DNA from: CAYUWG01 sp964448285 | GTDB lineage: Bacteria; Bacteroidota; Ignavibacteria; SZUA-365 | Assembly (NCBI GenBank): GCA_964448285.1 | Contig: CAYUWG010000005.1 | Span: 31,816-95,815, forward strand | Length of the DNA stretch: 64,000 nucleotides | Direction of reading: 5' to 3' | Shown: positions 54,152-62,739 of the stretch, one piece after another | How the letters are laid out: every line of letters begins with the position of its first letter | Numbering within the stretch: position 1 is the stretch's first letter | Notes under the pieces: generated by a model | The model's input: the letters and a program-made list of their open reading frames with translations, nothing else | Told to the model about the DNA's origin: nothing | The model's database searches: none | Made by a program: the position numbers and the translations under genes

Positions 54152-54862
54152 TCAATTGGCTCGATCGTCTTCGAGTCGGAGGACATCCGGATTGGCTGCG
54201 TCTCCAACAACGATGTAGGAATAACGGGTTTTAGCGTTTACAGCCTCGGAAAAGGAAAGAAGCTCGACCGAACCTGCTCCCAGTACTCCAAAGGTGTAGC
54301 TCCCGGATTTCACCGTTTTATAGGCAGATAACGTCATCGGAGTCACTGTAACCACGGCAGATGACGTTCCGTTGTCTTGCAGAATTCTCTCTTCTGCATG
54401 TGTGTTGATCAGTTTCAGCTGAGCGCTATCCGCGTGGATTTTCGCAGCTTCATTCGAATAAGTGAAGCGTTCCTGTGTGTAGAGACCAACCACGCTTGAA
54501 TTGGATGCAAAGCCGAAAACAACAGCGGTGATCTTCATCAAAGACCGAACATTCACAGCTTGGCGATAAATCGCCTGGCTCGTGTCCTGCCCTGCTGGTG
54601 TAAAGCGGATAAACCGATTCCCCGCTTTGATTTCGAGATAGCCCGTGTTCGCTTTGTAGCCGATGTTCCCTTGAACCTTCTTATCGTCGATCCACAGATC
54701 GACTGCCTGGGCATCGGGAACCGCATGGACAAAACGTACGGATGAGTTGATTTGATCAACGACGGTGGGATTCGGTTCATCGACACAACCGATGAACACA
54801 ATCCCAACAAGCGTTGATACGGAAATCAGCAACGCAGCTTTACGCAATAGCATTGGTTGCAT
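54152..54862 (-). CDS. DUF4397-domain lipoprotein
   Basis: The 236-residue product has a lipoprotein signal ending in VFIGC (Cys about 26), and then two DUF4397-type beta modules: SSVRFVHAVPDAQAVDLWID and, in the second half, AQLKLINTHAEERILQ. DUF4397 is common in exported proteins of Bacteroidota and binding roles are assumed. ATG 54862 has GGAGG 6 bases upstream. It is the first gene of the four-gene export operon, so it could be the substrate-binding partner of the TonB receptor, as SusD is for SusC; that is inference from position only. Confidence 0.85.
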   Translation of the reverse strand: MQPMLLRKAALLISVSTLVGIVFIGCVDEPNPTVVDQINSSVRFVHAVPDAQAVDLWIDDKKVQGNIGYKANTGYLEIKAGNRFIRFTPAGQDTSQAIYRQAVNVRSLMKITAVVFGFASNSSVVGLYTQERFTYSNEAAKIHADSAQLKLINTHAEERILQDNGTSSAVVTVTPMTLSAYKTVKSGSYTFGVLGAGSVELLSFSEAVNAKTRYSYIVVGDAANPDVLRLEDDRAN

Positions 54863-55252
54863 AGAATCCTCCAAATGATGAGTTGATGGGTGATTTCAGA
54901 TGAAACGGTGATTTTTGTTTCGAACCGTAGATCGTAGTCAAGCACTCACGTGAGGGCTTCTGCCGGGAGCAAGTTTTCAGTCGGTAAAGGGTAGTAGAAT
55001 CAAGTGACGTAGGCATTCCCGAACAATCAGTCGCCAAGAACATACTATCGGTGTTTCTAAAAAGCAACAAACCGGCAATTTCAGTGATGCACATTCGTGA
55101 TCTTCGACAAATCGTTTTCAAGTTATTGGCCGGATGTCCTTCGTAAGCTGCAACACGACGTAAAACATCCATATGCACGACACAGAAGATGAAATTCGGT
55201 TACAACCTTCGTTTGATAAGAGCATGAATGATCCATGAAATGTATCGCTCGC
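54863..55252. other. Divergent spacer without a recognised gene
   Basis: These 390 bases separate the minus-strand export operon from the plus-strand tRNA-Asn unit. I see no convincing coding frame, tRNA, riboswitch or terminator. A small palindrome, CTCACGTGAG at about 54944, is present. Promoters for the export operon should be here, but no TAnnTTTG box is convincing on the minus strand. Confidence 0.6.
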
Positions 55253-55283
55253 TTGACTGACATGGGGAACTCCCCTAACTTTG
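55253..55283 (+). promoter_or_regulatory. tRNA-Asn promoter, Bacteroidota type
   Basis: TTGACT (55253-55258), a 17-base spacer, and TAACTTTG (55276-55283), a perfect TAnnTTTG box. It ends 18 bases before the mature tRNA. The same -7 box and spacing precede tRNA-Arg. Confidence 0.85.
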
Positions 55284-55300
55284 CATCCGGTTCGTACCAT

Positions 55301-55372
55301 TCCTCGATAGCTCAATGGTAGAGCATGCGGCTGTTAACCGCAGGGTTGTAGGTTCGAGTCCTACTCGAGGAG
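55301..55372 (+). tRNA. tRNA-Asn (GTT)
   Basis: The 72-base cloverleaf is complete: acceptor TCCTCGA/TCGAGGA, D-arm GCTC..GAGC, anticodon stem TGCGG/CCGCA with loop CTGTTAA (anticodon GTT), T-arm GTAGG-TTCGAGT-CCTAC, discriminator G. CCA is not encoded. Confidence 0.97.
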
Positions 55373-55378
55373 CAAAGG

Positions 55379-55402
55379 AAGCCCTGATCACCAGGGCTTT
55401 TC
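55379..55402 (+). terminator. Hairpin after tRNA-Asn, terminator or attenuator
   Basis: AAGCCCTG pairs with CAGGGCTT around a 5-base loop, followed by four T. It lies between the tRNA and the ATG of the MBL hydrolase at 55407 with no room for another promoter, so it may be a leaky terminator that sets how much transcript reaches the next gene. Confidence 0.7.
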
Positions 55403-55406
55403 GATT

Positions 55407-56051
55407 ATGCTTCAAGTAGAGACATTCATTTCCGGACCTTTTGAAACGAACTGCTACGTCCTTTTCGGGAATGAGTCCGACGAATCCGTGATTATCGATG
55501 CTCCTCCCGCAAGTACAGACGCATTGGTGGGATTCTGTCTCGAAAGGGGACTACGAACGAGATACTTGATATTGACACACGGTCATTGGGATCATATCGC
55601 CTCTGCCCGCGAGATTGCATCAAAGCTGGCTTGCCCGATAGTGATGCATGAGAGTGACTTGATTTGGTTAGATCCTCAATACAATCACATGCTTGGAGTG
55701 CCGCCGGTGGAGAAGTTCACCGCGCAGCATCCATTCAAGGTCGATGAACCGATGACATGCGGAAACGATAGCCTTTCGATTCTTCACCTCCCAGGACATA
55801 CTGAAGGGCACATAGGGATCTTGTCCGATTCGTCGGGCTTGCTTTTCGCCGGCGATGTCATTTTTCATGGAAGTATCGGCCGAACCGACCTCCCCGGAGG
55901 GAATTATTCAACCCTGCTCAGGAGTATCACAACCTCCATTCTTTCACTCGATGACTCTATCTTCATATATCCTGGGCACGGACCAAAAACAACAATCGGA
56001 GCTGAGAGAGAATCAAATCCTTTCATCATCGATTACCTTTCGAATGTGTAA
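55407..56051 (+). CDS. MBL-fold metallohydrolase (glyoxalase II-like)
   Basis: The 214-residue cytoplasmic protein has the metallo-beta-lactamase motif THGHWDH (HxHxDH, near residue 55), a middle His in LHLPGHTEGHIG, the Asp of LFAGDVIF and the final GHGP His, so both zinc sites are complete. It resembles the short glyoxalase II-like group (hydroxyacylglutathione hydrolase-type) without the C-terminal substrate domain; the substrate is uncertain. It starts only 35 bases after tRNA-Asn, behind a hairpin, and is probably expressed from the tRNA promoter. Confidence 0.9.
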   Translation: MLQVETFISGPFETNCYVLFGNESDESVIIDAPPASTDALVGFCLERGLRTRYLILTHGHWDHIASAREIASKLACPIVMHESDLIWLDPQYNHMLGVPPVEKFTAQHPFKVDEPMTCGNDSLSILHLPGHTEGHIGILSDSSGLLFAGDVIFHGSIGRTDLPGGNYSTLLRSITTSILSLDDSIFIYPGHGPKTTIGAERESNPFIIDYLSNV

Positions 56052-56090
56052 ATGTGTGGACGGAGTTCGCCCGACTGCCTCACCTGTGCG

Positions 56091-56121
56091 TTGTTTTTCA
56101 ACGGGTGCAACGATAACTTTG
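56091..56121 (+). promoter_or_regulatory. tRNA-Arg promoter, Bacteroidota type
   Basis: TTGTTT (56091-56096), a 17-base spacer and TAACTTTG (56114-56121), identical in its -7 box to the tRNA-Asn promoter. It ends 10 bases before the tRNA. Confidence 0.83.
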
Positions 56122-56131
56122 AAGTTCGATT

Positions 56132-56205
<74 letters not shown>

Positions 56206-56237
56206 CAAGGAAGAATTCATTACCAACTGGTGCTATA

Positions 56238-56933
56238 ATGCTTAAAGCAAAAAAGAAAATCACAGTCAAAGAAACACCCCAGAAATCGTCGGCTGTTTCG
56301 CTTTGGGTTCGAGTCACAACGTATTACCAGACCAATTCGAGGGTTGTGCTCGGCGTCATTGGCGGAGTCATCGCATTCCTCATCTTCGGATATGTGTACC
56401 TTGAGGGAAAGAAGGCGGATGACCTGGAAGCAAGCCGTTTGCTGCGCCTCGTACAACCGCTCTATCAACAACAACAGTTCAAACTTGCCATTTCCGGTGA
56501 CCCAACGCAGGGTATTCAGGGCTTTGAACAGATCGTAGCGGAATATGACGGAACGCCATCCGGTGAACTTGCCCAATTGTATCTTGCATTCAGCTACCTT
56601 TACACTGATAACGTCGATAAAGCTATCGAAGCATTCGATGGCGCTTCACTCTCAGGTGCGCTCATGGAATCAGCCGCCATAGCCGGAAAAGCTTCTGCGT
56701 ATGAGGCGAAGAAGAACTACCTTGAAGCAGCGGAGCTCTATGAAAAGGCCGCGAAGATGTTTGAAAACGACTATGCAACAGCCGATCGATTTTTTCGGGC
56801 CGGGCGAATGTATTGCTTAGTCGGTGATAAGGAGAAAGCTGTCGCCGCATTCGAAAAAGTGAAGAACGCAACAACTCCGCGATATGCAAAAGACATTGAA
56901 AGGCTCGTCGCGCAATACGAACTTGAGATGTAG
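56238..56933 (+). CDS. Membrane-anchored TPR-like protein (YfgM-like)
   Basis: The 231-residue protein has a basic cytoplasmic N-terminus, one membrane segment (about 36-55, VVLGVIGGVIAFLIFGYVYL) and a C-terminal helical region with two to three TPR-like repeats (AQLYLAFSYLYTDNVDKAIE; YLEAAELYEKAAKMFEN; VGDKEKAVAAFEKVK). This is the arrangement of YfgM-type proteins, which link secretion (SecYEG) and periplasmic chaperones. It starts 33 bases after tRNA-Arg without a promoter between, so it is probably cotranscribed with it. Its ribosome site is weak. An intrinsic terminator follows. Confidence 0.75.
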   Translation: MLKAKKKITVKETPQKSSAVSLWVRVTTYYQTNSRVVLGVIGGVIAFLIFGYVYLEGKKADDLEASRLLRLVQPLYQQQQFKLAISGDPTQGIQGFEQIVAEYDGTPSGELAQLYLAFSYLYTDNVDKAIEAFDGASLSGALMESAAIAGKASAYEAKKNYLEAAELYEKAAKMFENDYATADRFFRAGRMYCLVGDKEKAVAAFEKVKNATTPRYAKDIERLVAQYELEM

Positions 56934-56954
56934 GCTACTGATCGCTAAACTATG

Positions 56955-56981
56955 AAAGAGCCTTCGATGGCTCTTTTTTTT
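56955..56981 (+). terminator. Intrinsic terminator
   Basis: AAGAGCC pairs with GGCTCTT around TTCGAT, followed by a run of eight T, 20 bases after the stop of the TPR-like gene. It ends the tRNA-Arg transcript. Confidence 0.9.
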
Positions 56982-57109
56982 GTCTGAAATGAAGGACAAC
57001 GTATCTCGGCAAGACTTCAATCCCGTAGCGATGAATCCTTCGCAACTCCAAGCCCGTTGAGCATGGCATAACCGTTGATGAAATGCGTTTGACATAACAG
57101 GAGGATATC

Positions 57110-57910
57110 ATGAAAACCTTTCTCGCAATCTCACTTTTACTTCTCACACTCGCCGGCTGCTCTGATCATTCATCGGAGCCATATGACGCAGATCCGCCGT
57201 TTGCTCCGGTCGGAATTCGAACGACCTCCCTCGACAAAGCAGTCGAGATACGATGGATTGCAAATCAGGAATCAGACTTGGACGGATATCATGTCTATGT
57301 AAGCAATACTTACTCCGGGCGATATACTCACATTGGGACAACTCGGACCACGACATTTCTCGATAAAGGTGCTCGCAACGGATTCACGTATTACTACGCA
57401 GTGTCAGCATTCGATTTCACCGGGAATGAAAGTCCTCTCAGCAAGGACGTCGTTTATGATACACCGCGACCGGAAGGACTCGATGTCCCACTCAAGGATA
57501 GATTTCGAGATCCTTTCAGATCAGGATATGATTTCTCAGAGTATCGCGTCGGGTACTATGACTCGGACAATACGGATTTTTTCTATGAAGCAACGGCTCA
57601 AGGCACACCGATTCTCTTCGTTTGGGACGATACGGATATCCAGGACATGGGATATACGAGCAGTCTCGATGAAATCTCCGTCGCTCCTGAGAAAGGCTGG
57701 TCACCGACAAAAAGTGCGACGGCAATCGAGGGACACACCTATGTCATTTGGACGTTCGATAATCACTTTGCGAAAGTCCGCATCACCGATATTCTCTCCG
57801 ACGCTATCGTATTCGATTGGGCATACCAAACCGCCGTCGGAAATCCTGAACTTTTCCGACGTGGCGGGCAGTCGCTTTCAAAACAAGGACGGATGCGGAA
57901 CCGGAGATAA
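57110..57910 (+). CDS. Fibronectin type III lipoprotein
   Basis: The 266-residue product has a lipoprotein signal ending in TLAGC (Cys17), a Fn3 domain (about 30-115, with AVEIRWIANQESDLDGYHVY and FTYYYAVSAFDFTGNESPLS) and a second beta-rich domain (about 130-250) of unknown type. AGGAGG lies just before ATG 57110. It should be attached to the outer or inner membrane. The following DUF4783 gene starts 40 bases later. Another frame overlapping its end is a shadow. I cannot assign a function. Confidence 0.8.
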   Translation: MKTFLAISLLLLTLAGCSDHSSEPYDADPPFAPVGIRTTSLDKAVEIRWIANQESDLDGYHVYVSNTYSGRYTHIGTTRTTTFLDKGARNGFTYYYAVSAFDFTGNESPLSKDVVYDTPRPEGLDVPLKDRFRDPFRSGYDFSEYRVGYYDSDNTDFFYEATAQGTPILFVWDDTDIQDMGYTSSLDEISVAPEKGWSPTKSATAIEGHTYVIWTFDNHFAKVRITDILSDAIVFDWAYQTAVGNPELFRRGGQSLSKQGRMRNRR

Positions 57911-57950
57911 GCGCTGTTGTGAGAGACAACGCTCAGGAGTATGTTCACAC

Positions 57951-58409
57951 ATGAGCGAGCGAATGCCAAGAAGTATTACTATTCCGCTTATTCTCTTCAT
58001 CAGTTTGACGTGCGTGACGTGGTCAATGAAACAATCAACTGCGGACGTCCAGTCTCGTTCATCGATGGCAAGCCTCCTCTTTGAGAAGACAGAAAGCGCA
58101 TTTCGCACTGGTGACATAAGATCTCTTCTGCCATTTCTCGCACCGAAGGTTCATGTTAATCTCTTCACGGGTGAAAACGGATACTATAGCAGTGAACAAG
58201 CTTCTCACATTCTCAATAACTTCCTCAACAACCACGCTCCCTATTCGTTCTCCTTTATACATACGAATCAGCGCTCAGATAATCTGTATGGTATAGGTAC
58301 GTTGAACTACACCCGACGAGGGCAACAGAGGAATGCCCAATGTTTCGTTGCGTTGTCGGAGCTGGACGGAAAGCTCAGAATAACCCAGATCACCTTCGCC
58401 TATAAGTAG
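57951..58409 (+). CDS. DUF4783-like small exported protein
   Basis: The 152-residue product has a basic N-terminus and a hydrophobic segment (about 8-25), then a domain like the DUF4783/NTF2-like small proteins of Bacteroidota: AFRTGDIRSLLPFLAPKVHV, a middle with GYYSSEQASHILNNFLNN and a beta end GKLRITQITFAYK. ATG 57951 is chosen because AGGAG stands 12 bases upstream and the signal begins here; ATG 57963 is possible, and the frame runs much further upstream only inside the preceding gene. Function unknown; it lies 4 bases before the histidine kinase gene and may act with it. Confidence 0.72.
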   Translation: MSERMPRSITIPLILFISLTCVTWSMKQSTADVQSRSSMASLLFEKTESAFRTGDIRSLLPFLAPKVHVNLFTGENGYYSSEQASHILNNFLNNHAPYSFSFIHTNQRSDNLYGIGTLNYTRRGQQRNAQCFVALSELDGKLRITQITFAYK

Positions 58410-58413
58410 GCTC

Positions 58414-61400
58414 ATGAAGTGGCACCAGCATCTGCTGCAGAGAACGATGATTCCTCCGGTTGTCATCCTTCTCTCGCTCAGCCTCGTTGCACTCGTTCAA
58501 GATTTTTTTGAAGGGAAAATCTCCGAACAATGGCCCTCGATCCAACGAGAGAAGGATTCCACGACTCTCATTCAGCTTATGCATGACTTCGAGTTTGATG
58601 CGGAGCGGTTGGTTCGAATGAGAACGCTCCTTACGAACGATACAACGCTTCTCGCATTGATTGCAGGAAACAGATCGAACTCCGTCGTTCAATACGTAGA
58701 GAGTCTCCTTCCGGAAGCGCATTCTCGTGCGTTCGCCGTCATAGTGGATTCGACGATAAGACCCACAGTCATTGCAGGCACGATTCCGGAAGAGACAGTC
58801 CTGCATGAATCGACCGGCCTGCGAAAGTTCAGTGACCGGTACTATCTCATTTCCCGTACGAAATTCTCGTCGTTAGAAGCAATGCTGGTCGCAGGGATAC
58901 AACTTGCTGAGGAGATCAGAACTTCGAATGCGAACTCTCGCTTTGTCGTATCATCGGTTCCACAACAGACAGACCTTTCGGCGCCATTCGTGTTCGATCA
59001 TGATACAGTTGCCTTCGTCCTTGTCGAACCGACGGATAAAGCGAGTTATCTCGAGCAGGTGAGAAACGGCTTTTCATCTATCACACATTTCCTCCTGATT
59101 GCGTTATTCGCAGCAACCGTCATTATCGTCTTTCAAAAATTGCGAAGGCTGCGATCCGTAACGGTGAAATACACGCTGTTCGTACTCCTTCTCATCGCTA
59201 TCCGATACTGTTTGTTATGGACGAACAGCCTCTCCATTCTCTCTCCGGATTCACTGCTCGATCCGGTGCACTACGCATCGTCGTTTGGAGAAGGGATCGC
59301 GGGTAATCTTCTCGAACTTTCCGTCAGCAGCCTCTTCATACTTGTCATCTCCGTCGTACTCGTTCGTGGTTGGAATGCGATTCCCTTGCGACTACCCTCT
59401 CCCGCGCTCAGTGTGATGTTCGTTGCAATACTCGGGGCAACCGCTGCACTTACTCTTCGTGGTTTTATCGCGACGCTACGAAGCATCGTCATGGATTCGA
59501 CGTTCATTTTTACCGACACATCGCTTCTCTTCAGGGATGCATATCACGTGCTCGCTGTTTGGGACATCCTCATTCTCAGCGCCTCATTCGCGATGCTCAT
59601 CAATGTTCCAGCGATTCTGTCGAATAAGCTTATCGTGAACGTTGATGCACGTTACCGGACAATAACGCTTACCGCCGCTGCGTTCATAGGCACATCGACC
59701 GTTCTCGGGATTTCTTCCGATGTGATGATCCCTGCTTTCATCTACTTTCTTGTCGTGATAGGCGTGTTTCTTGGAGCGCGATATTCACGAGCCACTCCGA
59801 CAAGCAAACAATTCGTACTCATTAGCGGTTGGTGTCTCTCTCTGCTCGCGACTTTCTCTCTCGAACATTTTTCCGAAACACGCGCGCATCAGGAGCTTGA
59901 GGTTTTCGCAAGCGACCTTGCAAAGCCGGCGGATGGATGGTCGGAATCTTTAGTCTCGCAAACACTTCTCTCGGCACAGTTCTCTACACCGGAATTCCAT
60001 GAAGTTTCCTATCCTTACCTCCATCGCATCTGGAAGGAATCGGCTCTCAGCAACCAACCGAACAATTCCGCTTGCGTTCTCCTTCCACTTGAGCGAGCAC
60101 CGTTGCGCTTTTCGATGGGAATCCCACCGCGCGACGTCGATGCGATTATCGACTCGATCAACCGATGGATGAATGAGCAACATCCGCCAAAGGTCCTACA
60201 ACTGCACGGCAGGCGCTACCACTTAGGCACGACGAACCTGGAAGACAGCACCACGTTGCTTATCATCGTTCAACCATACGAACCGCTCGCTTCAGCCGGC
60301 GTTGCGCTGGACGTTCTTCGGACACCATCCACTGTCCCTTCCCCAACTGCCCGTCGTATGGTGGTTTCTTTTTCATCCGCCGGTTCCATCATGAACAGCA
60401 CCCAGCCTGACGTAGTGACCCTGCAATCTCACGTACAGCGCGCGCCGCATTCGCCCTGGGGTACGATCAAATCGGAGGAAGCGCTGCTGCGGACATATTT
60501 CATTCCCGTTGCAGGTGACACTTCGAAGTCCCTTGCAGTATCGTTGACACCGGAACCTCAACACTTCCCTCTCTTTCGGTTTTTTCGATTTTCCGGACTT
60601 TCACTTGCATCATTTTTGATCGTTGCATTCGCGGCGCACCTTATTCGACCACGAAAGAGATCGATGACTTTCGAGCGAAAACTCCAACTGATCCTCCTCT
60701 TCATCGCGTTCATCCCGCTCACGATTCTCTGGATCACTATTCGCGCGGCCTACCAGGAAAACTCCCGGATAGAAACAGCAGCGCAACTCAATGACAGGTT
60801 GAATATCCTCGAGCAATTCATCCGCGATAATGTCCTCGCTTCTCCAAATGATTCGCTGTTCATCTCCAATGCCGGATGCTACGAAATCGCGAGAAAGACA
60901 GGACATGAATTGACCGCCTATCGCGATGCCTTCGTTGCATCCGCAAGCAGGCCGGAATTGTATCACGCCAACATCCTGTCCTCGGCGATTCATCCCGCGG
61001 CTTTTACCGACTTTCATTTGAAGGGAAGAAACACGAGCGTGATATCCGATCGCATAGGATTGATAGACTACTCGGTTGGGTATCGTGCAATTCGCAATGA
61101 AGCAGGGAAACTCCTCGCCATCATTTCCACGCCGACCTTGTTTCGTCCTGATAGAAACACCGAGGCATACGTGCAGGCATCGACGTTTTTCTTAGTCGGA
61201 GGCGTCATCATCATATTGCTCGTGCTCTTTCTCAGCCGACTCATTGCGAAGCAGATCTCTCGTCCGTTGCAGGAGTTGACCACGGCAACACAGCGCATCG
61301 CCAAAGGCAATCTTCATCTGACCGTTTCACCCGGAGGCTCGTTGGAGATTCGCCAGCTCGCCGATTCCTTCAATACGATGACGCGGCAGTTGGAGCAAAG

Positions 61401-62094
61401 CAGGGCGGAGCTCGCGTCAGCGGAACGCGAGCTGGCATGGAAGGAAATGGCGCGACAGGTGGCACATGAAATCCGCAATCCCCTGACGCCGATGAAACTC
61501 GCCGCACAACACCTCCAGAAGGCAGCGATGGATGAGGCGCCGAACCTCCATGCGACCATCAAAGAAATCACCGCGACCATCATCGAACAGATCGACGCGC
61601 TCTCGCGGATCAGCGATGAATTCTCACGCTTCGGAAGAATGCCGAAACGCAATCTCGCGCAGGTCGATATCGCGTCGCTTCTCCGTGAAGCAGTCGGATT
61701 GTTTCAACATCACCAGCACGTCGCCATCGTCCTGGAGCTTCGCGAAGATCTCCCCGCGGTTCATGCGGATCGGGAAGAACTCGCGCGTGCCTTCACGAAC
61801 ATTCTCCGAAATTCCACACAAGCGATTCACGACGAAGGGAAAATCTTCGTAACGGCGCGCAAGGATTCAGGGAACGTGATCATCATTATTCGTGATACCG
61901 GAACCGGAATCGATGAAGCGCTCCTTCCACGGATTTTCGAACCGAATTTTTCCACGAAGACAGAAGGCATGGGACTGGGGCTTCCCATCGTGAAGAAAAT
62001 TCTCGACGACATTCACGGCAGTATATCCTTAGAAAGCGAAGCCGGAAGCGGGACTGTTGTGACGATCACCCTTCCGATAATCTCAGCGCATTAG
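58414..62094 (+). CDS. Large NtrY-like sensor histidine kinase
   Basis: The 1226-residue membrane protein has an N-terminal helix, an extracytoplasmic domain (about 40-215), a multi-helix membrane region (about 225-480), a second soluble region (about 490-710), two more helices (about 728-770), a sensor-like domain and a last helix (about 925-945). Then come HAMP (ISRPLQELTTATQRIAKGNL), HisKA with His1018 in VAHEIRNPLTPMK, and HATPase with NILRNSTQAI, DTGTGI and GMGLGLPIV. The HisKA block WKEMARQVAHEIRNPLTPMK is NtrY-like. All catalytic motifs are intact. No response regulator is next to it, so its partner is elsewhere. Confidence 0.92.
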   Translation: MKWHQHLLQRTMIPPVVILLSLSLVALVQDFFEGKISEQWPSIQREKDSTTLIQLMHDFEFDAERLVRMRTLLTNDTTLLALIAGNRSNSVVQYVESLLPEAHSRAFAVIVDSTIRPTVIAGTIPEETVLHESTGLRKFSDRYYLISRTKFSSLEAMLVAGIQLAEEIRTSNANSRFVVSSVPQQTDLSAPFVFDHDTVAFVLVEPTDKASYLEQVRNGFSSITHFLLIALFAATVIIVFQKLRRLRSVTVKYTLFVLLLIAIRYCLLWTNSLSILSPDSLLDPVHYASSFGEGIAGNLLELSVSSLFILVISVVLVRGWNAIPLRLPSPALSVMFVAILGATAALTLRGFIATLRSIVMDSTFIFTDTSLLFRDAYHVLAVWDILILSASFAMLINVPAILSNKLIVNVDARYRTITLTAAAFIGTSTVLGISSDVMIPAFIYFLVVIGVFLGARYSRATPTSKQFVLISGWCLSLLATFSLEHFSETRAHQELEVFASDLAKPADGWSESLVSQTLLSAQFSTPEFHEVSYPYLHRIWKESALSNQPNNSACVLLPLERAPLRFSMGIPPRDVDAIIDSINRWMNEQHPPKVLQLHGRRYHLGTTNLEDSTTLLIIVQPYEPLASAGVALDVLRTPSTVPSPTARRMVVSFSSAGSIMNSTQPDVVTLQSHVQRAPHSPWGTIKSEEALLRTYFIPVAGDTSKSLAVSLTPEPQHFPLFRFFRFSGLSLASFLIVAFAAHLIRPRKRSMTFERKLQLILLFIAFIPLTILWITIRAAYQENSRIETAAQLNDRLNILEQFIRDNVLASPNDSLFISNAGCYEIARKTGHELTAYRDAFVASASRPELYHANILSSAIHPAAFTDFHLKGRNTSVISDRIGLIDYSVGYRAIRNEAGKLLAIISTPTLFRPDRNTEAYVQASTFFLVGGVIIILLVLFLSRLIAKQISRPLQELTTATQRIAKGNLHLTVSPGGSLEIRQLADSFNTMTRQLEQSRAELASAERELAWKEMARQVAHEIRNPLTPMKLAAQHLQKAAMDEAPNLHATIKEITATIIEQIDALSRISDEFSRFGRMPKRNLAQVDIASLLREAVGLFQHHQHVAIVLELREDLPAVHADREELARAFTNILRNSTQAIHDEGKIFVTARKDSGNVIIIIRDTGTGIDEALLPRIFEPNFSTKTEGMGLGLPIVKKILDDIHGSISLESEAGSGTVVTITLPIISAH

Positions 62095-62148
62095 CGTTTC
62101 GCAACGCACCTGCATTTCGTAGTTTACCGGCCACAAACGAGTGACCAT

Positions 62149-62739
62149 GTGCAACACTCCCCACTGATTCTCGCTTCAAACTCACCACGACGGAAACGAC
62201 TCCTCGAACAAATCGGATTGCGGTTTCTCGTTATCCCAAGCCACGTCGATGAAGACATCGACGAGGAATATCCACCTGAAGTGCACGTTCGCATTCTTTC
62301 AGAGCGAAAAGCAACCGAGGTTGCGCAGACGGTAAGCGAGGGCATCATTCTCGCCGCGGACACGATCGTCGTCCTCGATGGGGCGATCCTCAACAAACCC
62401 ACGGATGTCCGGAACGCCATCGAAATGCTTATGCTCTTGAGCGGCAAACGGCACGACGTCTTCACCGGCGTTTGCCTGCTCGACGTTTCCTCAGGAAGGA
62501 AGATCATCGATCATGAGCGAACGGAGGTCTGGTTCCGTGAACTGGAATACGACGAAGTCGAAACGTACGTCCGAAGCGGCGGCCCGATGGATAAAGCCGG
62601 CGCCTATGGAATTCAGGATGATTTCGGTGCAGTCTTCGTCGAAAGGATTTATGGGGATTACTACACGGTGGTCGGGCTTCCACTCACGAAAGTTTATTTG
62701 CATTTGCGACAGCTCCAGGAAAACAGGACACAAGCATGA
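62149..62739 (+). CDS. maf: Maf-type nucleoside triphosphate pyrophosphatase
   Basis: The 196-residue protein has the Maf signature ASNSPRRKRLLEQIG (residues 9-23, phosphate-binding SxRR), the metal-binding LAADTIV and the substrate pocket KRHDVFTGV and DKAGAYGIQ. It hydrolyses non-canonical or selected NTPs to NMP. The start is GTG 62149; no ATG fits. Its TGA overlaps the ATG of the next gene by 4 bases. Confidence 0.94.
   Translation: MQHSPLILASNSPRRKRLLEQIGLRFLVIPSHVDEDIDEEYPPEVHVRILSERKATEVAQTVSEGIILAADTIVVLDGAILNKPTDVRNAIEMLMLLSGKRHDVFTGVCLLDVSSGRKIIDHERTEVWFRELEYDEVETYVRSGGPMDKAGAYGIQDDFGAVFVERIYGDYYTVVGLPLTKVYLHLRQLQENRTQA

Noticed and set aside
57333..57950. Longer start for the DUF4783 gene
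   Set aside because: The in-frame extension overlaps the Fn3 lipoprotein gene over nearly 600 bases and adds no recognisable protein; the signal segment starts at 57951.
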